Shown: piece by piece, positions 1 to 9,656 of the stretch
Layout of the letters: every line of letters starts with the position of its first letter
Position numbering within the stretch: position 1 is the first letter of the stretch
NCBI RefSeq assembly: GCF_000227135.1
Contig: NC_018258.1
Location: 95,279 to 159,278, forward strand
Reading direction: 5' to 3'
Origin: Leishmania donovani
Lineage: Eukaryota; Euglenozoa; Kinetoplastea; Trypanosomatida; Trypanosomatidae
Length of the DNA stretch: 64,000 bases
Notes under the pieces: model-generated
What the model was told of the DNA's origin: nothing
What the model saw: the letters and a program-made list of their open reading frames with translations, nothing else
The model's database searches: none
Made by a program: the position numbers and the translations under genes

Positions 1-2258
1 AGGCCGCCGTACGCTTGGATGCGGGAGACACTCACGTTGATCTTGTGGTTTCGCTCCTTTTTAGGCGGCATTTCAGAGAAAAAAACAGCAGCATGTACGC
101 GCAGGTGGGCTGTGTCAGAGGTGACGCCCAACAAAGCCGTCGTGCACATGCTCACGGATACCGTCGATGGGGACTGGGTGGGACGCAGCAACAGCAGAAA
201 GCGCGGATTAGGAGTAAACAACAAGACTTCCGCAGCTGCTGCCTTCGCTTGCGTCTACCTCGCCATCCACAACACAGACGCACTCTTAGGAGTGCGTCCA
301 ATGGAGGTGTGTCTCGAATCGCTTCGCGCGTCTGAGGAAAGGTGCGTGCCGCATAGCCCACGGATGCTCCTCCGGAAGTTCGCCGCTTCATCGTAAAAAC
401 GCTGGACTGTGCGCGCCTGAATGCAGGGACGCACATCGGCGACTTGGGACACGTGCGGAGAGACGTTGCGTGCAGGCGCGCATCCATAAGCATGCACTGA
501 AACGTGCACAAACCGACCCTGTACGGCCGTCGTTAACAGCGGCGTCCCGATAGCGGTCGATTTCCTCACGACTGAGGTCTGGTGGGAGAGGAATACAAGC
601 CTTCTACGCATTCTCCCACTCCGTAGGCGGCTATGTTGAGCAGAGCTGTGCCGATGCATGTCGACATCCCCGTCGAAGATGTTGGCCGAATCACCTTCGT
701 GGACAACACGTACACCACACATCCCACAACCGCGCTCAGACGAGGAGGCCGTCGAGACATGAACCCGGGAAGGAGAAACAAAACAAAGAAGGTGAAGACG
801 TGCGGAAGAGGCCCGAAGTAGAACGTAACAGAGAGGCCGCCCGCAGAGCCTGTGGGATGTGTGGTGTNNNNNNNNNNNNNNNNNNNNNNNNNNNNNNNNN
901 NNNNNNNNNNNNNNNNNNNNNNNNNNNNNNNNNNNNNNNNNNNNNNNNNNNNNNNNNNNNNNNNNNGCTTCGCGCGTCTGAGGAAAGGTGCGTGCCGCAT
1001 AGCCCACGGATGCTCCTCCGGAAGTTCGCCGCTTCATCGTAAAAACGCTGGACTCTGCGCGCCTGAATGCAGGGACGCACATCGGCGGCTTGGGACACGT
1101 GCGGAGAGACGTTGCGTGCAGGCGCGCATCCATAAGCATGCACTGAAACGTGCACAAACCGACCCTGTACGGCCGTCGTTAACAGCGGCGTCCCGATAGC
1201 GGTCGATTTCCTCACGACTGAGGTCTGGTGGGAGAGGAATACAAGCCTTCTACGCATTCTCCCACTCCGTAGGCGGCTATGTTGAGCAGAGCTGTGCCGA
1301 TGCATGTCGACATCCCCGTCGAAGATGTTGGCCGAATCACCTTCGTGGACAACACGTACACCACACATCCCACAACCGCGCTCAGACGAGGAGGCCGTCG
1401 AGACATGAACCCGGGAAGGAGAAACAAAACAAAGAAGGTGAAGACGTGCGGAAGAGGCCCGAAGTAGAACGTAACAGAGAGGCCGCCCGCAGAGCCTGTG
1501 GGGCGAAAAAAAAAACGGAAACAAAATACACGGGGAAAAAAAAATAAAAAAAGTGAAATGAGAGATGAGGAGGGAGGTGAACAGCGTCCGATGGCGACAT
1601 GCCCGATCGGCAGTGACAGCGCAGACACGGCCACTCAAATTACAAAAGCAATACGGTCTGCAGCACCACGATGATAGCCGCCGTCACTCGTTGATGTCGA
1701 CAGACAAGTACAGTGCTAGACACACGGGCATTTTTCAGTGTCACGCGCCTCGCCTTTTCATCCGTTGCGTCCCCCTTCTTCCCGATGAAAGGAGGCCCGG
1801 GCGCTACAGCGACGGAAAAAAAAAAAACGACGAACTCCTTCCGCACAAAACGAAACGAAAACACGAACCAGAAGACGAAGAAACACCACCGAACATAAAC
1901 GGGCGCAGGCAGCAGTCATACCTCGGTCTCACAGCTGACCAGCAGGCGAGCACCCACGCACACATCCATTCGGCTGTGCGACAGGTACACCAGGCTCTCC
2001 CTGCAGCACCGAGAGAGTTCAGAGAAGGAAAACAATGAAAAGAAAGAAAACAAACACGAACGACGAGCACAGCCACGCTAGCTGAGGATAAACTCATGGC
2101 AAGGAGCAACAAAGAAGGGAGAGAGAGACATTCAAAACGACCCTCCCGGCCGGCAATCGATGAGAAGACACGACGCACCTCTCTCCACATCTTCTTTACC
2201 ACCGAGCGTCGACGGTTTCACTCAATTAGCCTACTGACCTTTAACAAAGAAAAAAAAG
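1..2258. repeat. Spacer downstream of the transporter array, partly duplicated around a gap
   Basis: Non-coding DNA 3' of the transporter fragment at 2259-2574. Bases 321-856 recur at 967-1502 on the other side of the gap at 868-966, with only a few mismatches (for example near 409 and 1055). Bases 1-335 recur at 8708-9042, apparently without differences, up to the edge of the next gap. This is the spacer unit of the transporter array, but the copy beside the gap may be an unmerged contig end. A-rich tracts near 1506-1552 and 1816-1830 read as T-rich on the transcribed strand. No gene is supported here. Confidence 0.75.
868..966. other. Assembly gap (99 N)
   Basis: A run of 99 N. Both flanks carry the same roughly 536-bp spacer sequence, so this is either a join between two nearly identical contig ends or a collapsed tandem repeat. 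Confidence 0.98.
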
Positions 2259-2574
2259 TTAAATCTCGCCATAGATGGAGCTGGCCGTGCCCCACACGAC
2301 GCCAACGACGCCGACAATCAGCAAAAAGTACGTGGACAGGTAGTGGAACCACCCAACCGACGACAGCGACCAGTTGCCGGAGTACATGACCATGAAGGAG
2401 GGGTAGATAAAGCCGATGAAGCCGCCAGAGAAGCCGCCAACGAGGCCGAAGACGACGTTGATGCTCGGGATGAACAGACCAGCCACGAGCGACAGCAGCG
2501 CCATGAAGGCGCACACGCACGCGTTCTTCCACCACGCAAACGTGTGCACGTCCACGCGGACGCAGTGGTAGATG
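2259..2574 (-). CDS. Amino acid transporter (AAAP family), 3' fragment cut by a gap
   Basis: The last 104 codons and the TAA stop of a transporter whose upstream part is lost in the gap at 2575-2673. The encoded residues match residues 397-500 of the full copy at 2903-4405 exactly. They cover the last transmembrane segments, including the GLVGGFSGGFIGFIYP region and the C-terminal hydrophobic pair. By eye the 316 bases of coding sequence are identical to the full copy, whereas the 3' flank (2031-2258) differs at about 13 positions from 2674-2902. That favours a real second copy or allele over a simple duplicated read. Its N-terminus and full length are unknown. Confidence 0.85.
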
Positions 2575-2673
2575 NNNNNNNNNNNNNNNNNNNNNNNNNN
2601 NNNNNNNNNNNNNNNNNNNNNNNNNNNNNNNNNNNNNNNNNNNNNNNNNNNNNNNNNNNNNNNNNNNNNNNNN
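2575..2673. other. Assembly gap (99 N) inside the transporter array
   Basis: The gap joins the 3' flank of one transporter copy directly to the inside of the coding region of the next. A complete second copy would need roughly 1.2 kb more coding sequence plus a spacer, so the true gap is probably much longer than 99 bases. Confidence 0.97.
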
Positions 2674-2902
2674 AACAATGAAAAGTAAGAAAACAAACAA
2701 GAACGACGAGCACAGCCACGCTAGCTGAGGATAAACTCATGGCACGGAGCAACAAAGAAGGGAGAGAGCGACATTCAAAACAACCCTCCCGGCCGGCAAT
2801 CGATGAGAAGGCACGACGCACTTCTCTTCACATCTTCTTTACCACCGAGCGTCGACGGTTTTACTCCATTAGCCTATTGACCGTTGACAAAGAAAAAAAA
2901 AG

Positions 2903-4405
2903 TTAAATCTCGCCATAGATGGAGCTGGCCGTGCCCCACACGACGCCAACGACGCCGACAATCAGCAAAAAGTACGTGGACAGGTAGTGGAACCACCCAA
3001 CCGACGACAGCGACCAGTTGCCGGAGTACATGACCATGAAGGAGGGGTAGATAAAGCCGATGAAGCCGCCAGAGAAGCCGCCAACGAGGCCGAAGACGAC
3101 GTTGATGCTCGGGATGAACAGACCAGCCACGAGCGACAGCAGCGCCATGAAGGCGCACACGCACGCGTTCTTCCACCACGCAAACGTGTGCACGTCCACG
3201 CGGACGCAGTGGTAGATGGCATCACGAACCGGGATCATGTGCAGACCGAACCCAACGCACAGCTTGAACAGGATACCCACGTATCCGACGCCCATCATGA
3301 CGTCCTTCACCGGATTGTACTTCTTCAGCGCGGAGCCGGTCATCTCGGTGCCGAAGTCAAGGTAGCCAAAGAGGCCGGCGAGGAAGTACAACACAAACAC
3401 GATGCCCACAGAGATGGTGGCACCCAGCGTGAGGCGCAGCGGCGTGGGGTTGTTCATTTCTTCATAACTTTCATACGCGTTCAGCTGCGATAGGAAGGCG
3501 AAGATGAACGTGGACATCCCAGAAACGGCGGTGTTGCCCGTCGTGAACATCCTGATCTCCGGGCGCGGATCCGCGCGCAGGCCGTTCTGCGCGCTGTGCA
3601 CTACCATCGCAATCACAAAATACACTATGAACACAATCGCGACGCAGGAGAAGTAGCGCAGCGAGTTGATCTCCTTCGGCAGGCACAGCGGCAGCATGGC
3701 CACGAGCCACACGAGGAAGGTGAGGAGGCGCTGGCCCCAGATGTTCAGCAAGAACGCCGGCGTGTTGTCCGCGTCCTCGAGGAAGGCCGTCAGCACATCC
3801 TTCACGGAGATGACGTACGACACCTCCCCGCCAAAACTGAGAAACCACATGCAGAAGGCGAGGAAGTAGTCCGCGCCAGGGCCGAGGAGCGTGCGTACGA
3901 TCTGCTCGTAGTTGCGCAGACCAGTCTTGGTGCCCGCCTGGCCCAGCAGGTAGTAGGAGTAGATGGTGAGGTAGGCAATCATGAACATGTAGATGATGGC
4001 CATAACAAGACCAGAGGCGTTGAAGGCGTAGGGCAGCGCAATAATGCCGGCACCAATGGAGGAGCTGGCCAGGTTGAGGCCCGTGGAAACCAGGCCGCCG
4101 TAGGGCACCAAGTAGTCGAAGTACTTCTGGAACACATTCGCGGGGACGAGGCGGCGGGCCACGCGATCAGCGCGGATCTTGTCCTGCAACTCGATCTGGC
4201 GCCTCGGGTCGTACCGCGAGAAGTCGTATGGGTCCGGCGCCTCGGCGGAGGAGACGTCCTCCACCCCCCGCACGCATTTCGCGTCGTATCCCTGCGCTAC
4301 TTCCATGTCAAACTCGGAGCGTAGGTCGAGAGAATCCTCGTGGACCTGATTGCCAGGGAACTCACCATACTGCACATTGAGGGGGTTTGTTTCCCCGCTG
4401 GCCAT
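2903..4405 (-). CDS. Amino acid transporter, AAAP family (aATP11-like)
   Basis: A 500-residue, probably plasma-membrane amino acid permease. Residues 1-95 are hydrophilic and presumably cytosolic. The first membrane segment starts near residue 97 and carries the family signature GAGIIALP (118-125). About ten further hydrophobic segments follow to residue 490, giving the usual 11-span AAAP plan; conserved patches include LPLCLPKEINSLRYFS (238-253) and KKYNPVKDVMMGVGY. The start is an ATG at 4405, with a pyrimidine tract and AG acceptor about 110 bases upstream. It is the only complete copy of its subtype here. From codon 34 it is identical to the broken copy at 9343-9656, and its C-terminus matches 2259-2574. 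The family assignment is firm. The substrate cannot be read from sequence; basic or neutral amino acids, as for related Leishmania permeases, would be inference. Confidence 0.95.
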   Translation of the reverse strand: MASGETNPLNVQYGEFPGNQVHEDSLDLRSEFDMEVAQGYDAKCVRGVEDVSSAEAPDPYDFSRYDPRRQIELQDKIRADRVARRLVPANVFQKYFDYLVPYGGLVSTGLNLASSSIGAGIIALPYAFNASGLVMAIIYMFMIAYLTIYSYYLLGQAGTKTGLRNYEQIVRTLLGPGADYFLAFCMWFLSFGGEVSYVISVKDVLTAFLEDADNTPAFLLNIWGQRLLTFLVWLVAMLPLCLPKEINSLRYFSCVAIVFIVYFVIAMVVHSAQNGLRADPRPEIRMFTTGNTAVSGMSTFIFAFLSQLNAYESYEEMNNPTPLRLTLGATISVGIVFVLYFLAGLFGYLDFGTEMTGSALKKYNPVKDVMMGVGYVGILFKLCVGFGLHMIPVRDAIYHCVRVDVHTFAWWKNACVCAFMALLSLVAGLFIPSINVVFGLVGGFSGGFIGFIYPSFMVMYSGNWSLSSVGWFHYLSTYFLLIVGVVGVVWGTASSIYGEI

Positions 4406-4512
4406 GGTGATGCAGGTATGTGAAGCGCGAGAGGTTAGTCGGGGCAGCTCCGTGAGCGGAAAGCGTGTGTCTGCTGAAACGGAGGCGTGAATATGTGTTA
4501 CGCTGCACAGCG

Positions 4513-4538
4513 CTGCGGGAGTTGGGGAGGGGGGGGGG
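4513..4538 (-). promoter_or_regulatory. Predicted trans-splice acceptor of the transporter at 2903-4405
   Basis: On the minus strand a C-rich pyrimidine tract (4517-4538) ends in GCAG, with AG at 4514-4513. This predicts a 5' UTR of about 107 bases after spliced-leader addition. It is a sequence-pattern prediction only. Confidence 0.5.
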
Positions 4539-6339
4539 TCAGTCAGTGTTCGGAAAGGCTTGCGTGGAAGTGATCAGGGCTTGGGCGCTGGCTTACGCAT
4601 GCGCGTTCTGTGCGTACCGCAGCTGTAGTGACTAGGTACCCAATGACCAGTCGAGGCACCGAGAATGGGAGGGAGGTGCCGGGCGACGGGGAGGTGTGGG
4701 GAAAGGAGTATTCACTGCATGAGCTGTCATGGGTGCCGATGGCGCCCAAAAGACAGGATCGATGCTTTATGCACCGGATTCCTGCGCCCCCACGAGTGAG
4801 ACGGCCTAACTGCCTTTGCCTCGCACGGGATACGGTGTGCTACATTTCGGTTCTCCGCCCGTGCACACTCTAACCCTCGGAAAAGGCTCAGGTGCTCCTC
4901 CTCACAGAGGGAGGCAGGCAACAGGCCATGCCGGCCAAGAGGTTGTGGGCAGCAGTGGTGCGAGGCGCACAAAACAAGCAAAAAAAAAATGAAACGTGCG
5001 CGGATCTCGTTGGCTTTTCGCGCACCTTCTTTGCGCGCCCCGCCCACACGCGTAGGTGGTCCGACGCGCGTTCATACAGACGCAGGCACACGTACGGGGA
5101 GGGGGGCCGCAACGAGGGGCAAACGGGACCGGAGCAGAGAGGGCGTATACACACGTTACTCGGCCACTCCTCCCTCCGCCACACATCATGGAAACAATAT
5201 GCAGAGGTAGGTGACTTGCCTTACTTGCTCCTCCTCCCACTTCCGCTCACTGCTGCGCTTCCGTGAGGGGTGGAAAGGATGAGAGTGCGTCAGGCGAGCG
5301 GCCATCAGATTGTGACTCTTGTACCCCACTACCCTCACCCACACACACAGGCGCACAGATTCATCGTGGCCGGCCAAGGTGCGGAGGTGAGGTATCTGAA
5401 GAAAAAAGTCGTAAAGGCAGGCTGGAAGACTGGAGATGAGGATGGTGGTGGTGGAGTGTAGGGGGAGGGGGCCTGCACGACCACTCAGGTACCACCCCTC
5501 AAGTGCACACCACCCACGCGCCGGCGCAGACGAAAAGACGAACAAAAATGAGAACAGCACCTGCAAGCACTCGACGAGGTGTTCTGGCACCTCACGTTGT
5601 TCAGTCCTTTCGTCGCGGGCTGCTCTCGAACGCCTCCCCACGCAGGAAAGTTGCCAGTTTCGATCGAGTGCGCACATTTTTTCTTGAGCCCTGCCTCTCT
5701 CCTCATGGCTGTCGGTACCATCGATACACGTGCGCCGTGCCCACGTTGGCAACGCTTTCATAGCGCTACAGGGCGCTCGGAAACGCGCTCAAGGTACCCA
5801 CGGCTCGCTGCACAGGAGGGCTCGATGGCACAAACGATGCGAACTTGGGCAGGGGCACCGACAATCCGAAGCGGCGGCGCAGGTACCGCGACACACACGA
5901 GCAGAGCACATGAGGTAAAGCGGAGGAAAAAAGAGATCTCGAGCGTCAGCCAAGAGTGTGCGCGGCACTACAGAAAAGGGCGAGAAAGACGCCGAGTAGA
6001 TGCATACATCAGTGCCGACGAAGTCAGCGCCCTGCCTTCCGCTGCGCGCACACACACACACAAACACGGCCACTTGCAACAACCCTTCGATATCCATTCG
6101 TACACGAGCGCTCACACGTCGGAGCGAAATTACCGTGTGAAGAGCGGAGGGTGAGGGGAGGGAAGGATAATGAGAGAGACAGCGGCTGGCGGGCGGGAGA
6201 ACGGAGAGCAAATAGAGAGAGAGAGACAGCGATGGTAATCAGACGCTGTTTCTTCAGCGCTCCGCGCCTCCACACACACATCGGCGATTATCTGCGTGAA
6301 ACCGCAGCTCACCACCCTTCGCAAGGCATACGGCTGAAT

Positions 6340-6600
6340 CCGCGCCGTCTCGGACAAGCCGGCCTGCCGTTGAACCGGGAGCGAGCGGCTAGTGGGCTCT
6401 TCCCGTCCTTCTTCATTCCCCCTTCGCATACGTGCCGCACCATCGGCGTCACATGGACCTGGGTCGACAGCATGCCCTGATAGATGCGGACCGCGTCCAA
6501 GGCCCTGCTCGAGGGCGGAAGCAGTGATGTCTGCCGCGCGGGTAACCGAGGGCATGTCGGCCTAGCGTGTGCAACCGATGAACAGGTCTGCCGTCCATAA
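6340..6600. repeat. Degenerate retroposon-like element (SIDER-type), relic
   Basis: The stretch from the GACAGCATGCC motif near 6467 through CCTGCTCGAGGGCGGA (about 6505-6520) to GGGTAAC (about 6540) aligns by eye with 56060-56140, in the same order and on the same strand, with many substitutions. Degenerate dispersed copies of this kind in intergenic or 3' UTR DNA are typical of the SIDER/DIRE retroposons of Leishmania. The element boundaries are not visible to me. Confidence 0.45.
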
Positions 6601-8019
6601 AGTTGGCGTCGGCTTCTTTGCCACTGCCGGTTCGGCAAGCCTGTCCGCCTCGTCCTTTTATTCCGACGCGCCACGGTCACAGATAAAACTAAAATGCGAG
6701 GCGCACGCGACGGGCCAGTGGCTCCAGATGCCATCTACCACACTTAGAGGGCCCGCGTGAGAGTGCCGTGAGGAGGAGGAGCGAGTCCGTAGTAAGAGCC
6801 GCGCTTGTTTGTACGTGTCGTGAGTGGCCCGGTTGTACTCGCCGCAGGCCACGTCCCCGCACCATCGTTTCGCACTCAGCGCGGTCGCTGCAAGCACGGG
6901 GCCCGCAGCTTCTTGCGGCGGCGTCCATGAGTATATTAGTAGCATCGAATCATGCCATCAAGAAAGCTGCACCGAAACCACGGAAAAAGAGGAGGCGATT
7001 GTGCGCAGATGGAAAAAGAGGCCATGCTGTTTGGCGCTCGCTGGATATGAGCCACGGGAGTATCAGGGAGGGCCGTGCGTGGGTAAAGACTGCTGCGCAC
7101 GTGCCGAGATGCATCTGCGGTCCGTTATCTCGCACCTACCGGTGACTGAGGTGGGTGAAGCACAACAAAGACACGAGTTCGTTGGGCCGCCGAACGACGC
7201 AGGGGTAGGCACGTCTGATGCGGATGCGATTCCGTTTACGCCGTGCCATGGTGGATCGTTTCTTTCGTTAGGCGGAGCACATCTCGCTCAGAAGGGTATA
7301 GTCGCCGCCATAAAAAGACTGCGGCACAGTGAGGCATTATGAGGTGCTCCTCACCGCCCAACACGTTAAAGGAAAGAAGGTGCAAGAGGATAAGCGGGCC
7401 TTAACGGGTGTTGTGTCCGAAAAGCCCCGCGCTCTCCAGTCCTGCACGTTATCGCCGGTCCTGGGGCGGCAGAGTTTTGGCGATCTTCTTCTTCGTCCAC
7501 TTACGCCGGCAGACGCATCCACTCGCTCACCTTCGTTCTTCCTTTCGTTTACTTCCTTCGTGCTCCTTCAGCACATCCCGCACTTCTTCTGCAGTGGTGT
7601 CGACATGCTTGAGTGGCCGTCGCGTGGCAGAGAAACTGCGAGAGAGGAAGAACGAGGCAGAAGAGAACAATGGGCCGGATGTCGGACAAGAGGCACAGCC
7701 GAAAGGAGCGCAGACTAAGTAGTAAGAGGGAACAGAACAAAAAACCACAAACGAAAAGCCAGCACGCTTGTTCACATCCTGTTTTCGCCAGCGTGTGTCC
7801 TTCTACCACGAACACACCAACACATAGACGCGTCCACAACCACAGCTCTTCTACCTCTGCTGCACGACGGCTGTGTCGGCCCCGGATGGCCAGCACCGTT
7901 TGGCGTGGTTTTAGCAAACGGCGATCCAAATGCATACAGCGCAGGCCAGGCCAAGGACTAAGCTCGATATCGCCGCAACGCCTCAAAAGCCGAAAGGCAG
8001 CGGGTGGAAGCTATACACG

Positions 8020-8300
8020 TTTTGAATAGTCGACAGAACTCGCAGTGGGATGGCACTCACGTGGTCGTGTCTGCGAGTCTCTTCCGCGCAGCGCCAGCCC
8101 AGTCCTGTCCGCCGACACCAAGAGCCTGTGAGGCCGTACAGGCTCTTGACTTCCCCGCAGAGTGGGGTAGCGGACCCTGGTACCGCCGTGAAGTGGTCGG
8201 CATCGTCAGGGCGGAGAAAAGGCAAAAGACAACAACCATCAAAATCAAAACGAAAATCAGAAAAAAAGAGCGCGAGAAAAGGAAGAAGGCAGCGAGACAG
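8020..8300 (+). repeat. Degenerate retroposon-like element, 3' part with A-rich tail
   Basis: Bases about 8025-8205 align with 45345-45545. Shared landmarks are a GTCGACAG/GCCGACAG start, GCGCAGTGGG, CTGTCCGCCGACACC, CCCGCAGAGTGGG and a GCATCGTCA end. Both copies run directly into A-rich sequence on the plus strand (8213-8300 here). A conserved body followed by an A-rich end suggests retroposition with the element sense on the plus strand, opposite to local transcription. The SIDER/DIRE label is inference from the genus context. Confidence 0.5.
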
Positions 8301-8707
8301 AGGACGAGCAAAACCGAAACAGCTGTTATCAACTGCGCGGTGCTTGCCGGTCTGTGGGTCACCGAGCGGAGAGAGGAGGGAAAACATTTACGACGACAGA
8401 AAAAAAAAACAGCGGAAGAAGGAAGAAAAAAAGAGAAGAAAAGGAGGAGAGGGAGGGGAGGCAGACCGGGGAGATTACATGCTTTCTTTTTTTTTTGTTT
8501 GCGCTTTTCGCTCTTTTTTTTTTTTGGTGGTACTTCATGGCGTGGTGTTGCCTTTCTCTCGCCTCCACTCCTTCCCCTGCCCACACGCACACACCATTCA
8601 CTCGTGCCGTGCGCTCAGCGTGGGCTGTGGAGGGGGAAAGGCAGTGAAGCACAGAGAAACAAAAAGAAGAGAGAGGCACCAATGAGCGTGCTGCCCTTCT
8701 GGCCAGC

Positions 8708-9042
8708 AGGCCGCCGTACGCTTGGATGCGGGAGACACTCACGTTGATCTTGTGGTTTCGCTCCTTTTTAGGCGGCATTTCAGAGAAAAAAACAGCAGCA
8801 TGTACGCGCAGGTGGGCTGTGTCAGAGGTGACGCCCAACAAAGCCGTCGTGCACATGCTCACGGATACCGTCGATGGGGACTGGGTGGGACGCAGCAACA
8901 GCAGAAAGCGCGGATTAGGAGTAAACAACAAGACTTCCGCAGCTGCTGCCTTCGCTTGCGTCTACCTCGCCATCCACAACACAGACGCACTCTTAGGAGT
9001 GCGTCCAATGGAGGTGTGTCTCGAATCGCTTCGCGCGTCTGA
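8708..9042. repeat. Transporter-array spacer, second copy
   Basis: This segment matches 1-335 without a visible difference and stops exactly at the gap edge. It lies 3' of the broken transporter at 9343-9656. In the other copy the corresponding point lies about 1.28 kb downstream of a transporter stop codon. Confidence 0.85.
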
Positions 9043-9342
9043 NNNNNNNNNNNNNNNNNNNNNNNNNNNNNNNNNNNNNNNNNNNNNNNNNNNNNNNNNN
9101 NNNNNNNNNNNNNNNNNNNNNNNNNNNNNNNNNNNNNNNNNNNNNNNNNNNNNNNNNNNNNNNNNNNNNNNNNNNNNNNNNNNNNNNNNNNNNNNNNNNN
9201 NNNNNNNNNNNNNNNNNNNNNNNNNNNNNNNNNNNNNNNNNNNNNNNNNNNNNNNNNNNNNNNNNNNNNNNNNNNNNNNNNNNNNNNNNNNNNNNNNNNN
9301 NNNNNNNNNNNNNNNNNNNNNNNNNNNNNNNNNNNNNNNNNN
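9043..9342. other. Assembly gap (300 N), probably undersized
   Basis: The left flank is array spacer and the right flank is the middle of a transporter coding region. If the unit has the same structure as at 1-4405, about 1.09 kb of coding sequence, 0.76 kb of 3' flank and 0.52 kb of spacer are missing, which is about 2.4 kb rather than 300 bases. Confidence 0.9.
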
Positions 9343-9656
9343 ATGATGGCCATAACAAGACCAGAGGCGTTGAAGGCGTAGGGCAGCGCAATAATGCCGG
9401 CACCAATGGAGGAGCTGGCCAGGTTGAGGCCCGTGGAAACCAGGCCGCCGTAGGGCACCAAGTAGTCGAAGTACTTCTGGAACACATTCGCGGGGACGAG
9501 GCGGCGGGCCACGCGATCAGCGCGGATCTTGTCCTGCAACTCGATCTGGCGCCTCGGGTCGTACCGCGAGAAGTCGTATGGGTCCGGCGCCTCGGCGGAG
9601 GAGACGTCCTCCACCCCCCGCACGCATTTCGCGTCGTATCCCTGCGCTACTTCCAT
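9343..9656 (-). pseudogene. Amino acid transporter, 5' fragment with altered N-terminus and cut by a gap
   Basis: This fragment encodes residues corresponding to 34-137 of the transporter at 2903-4405, including the GAGIIALP signature, and appears identical to it until the gap at 9342. Upstream the two copies diverge just after the codons for SEFDMEV. The frame here stays open to a TAG at 9819-9821, but it has no ATG upstream of the internal one at 9656. The first 33 residues of the intact copy, with its initiator, are therefore missing or replaced. It could start at the internal ATG and still keep all membrane segments, since the lost part is hydrophilic, or it could be a recombined pseudogene. 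The 3' half is unknown because of the gap, so the broken status is provisional. Confidence 0.65.

Larger units (their letters stand above)
4540..8707. other. Long intergenic region with low-complexity tracts and retroposon-like relics
   Basis: About 4.2 kb without a supportable gene. It contains A-rich and GA-rich runs, notably 8225-8470, and a T-rich run near 8485-8525. Two stretches (about 6340-6600 and 8020-8215) resemble sequences near 55965-56290 and 45340-45545 respectively and are listed separately as retroposon relics. Open frames here are short and show no recognisable domain. Confidence 0.6.

Noticed and set aside
3596..4324. Plus-strand open frame opposite the transporter at 2903-4405 (and a similar one at 13628-14398)
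   Set aside because: Both are antisense shadows in the same place of two paralogous transporters. Their His/Val/Arg-rich composition is that of a reversed membrane protein.
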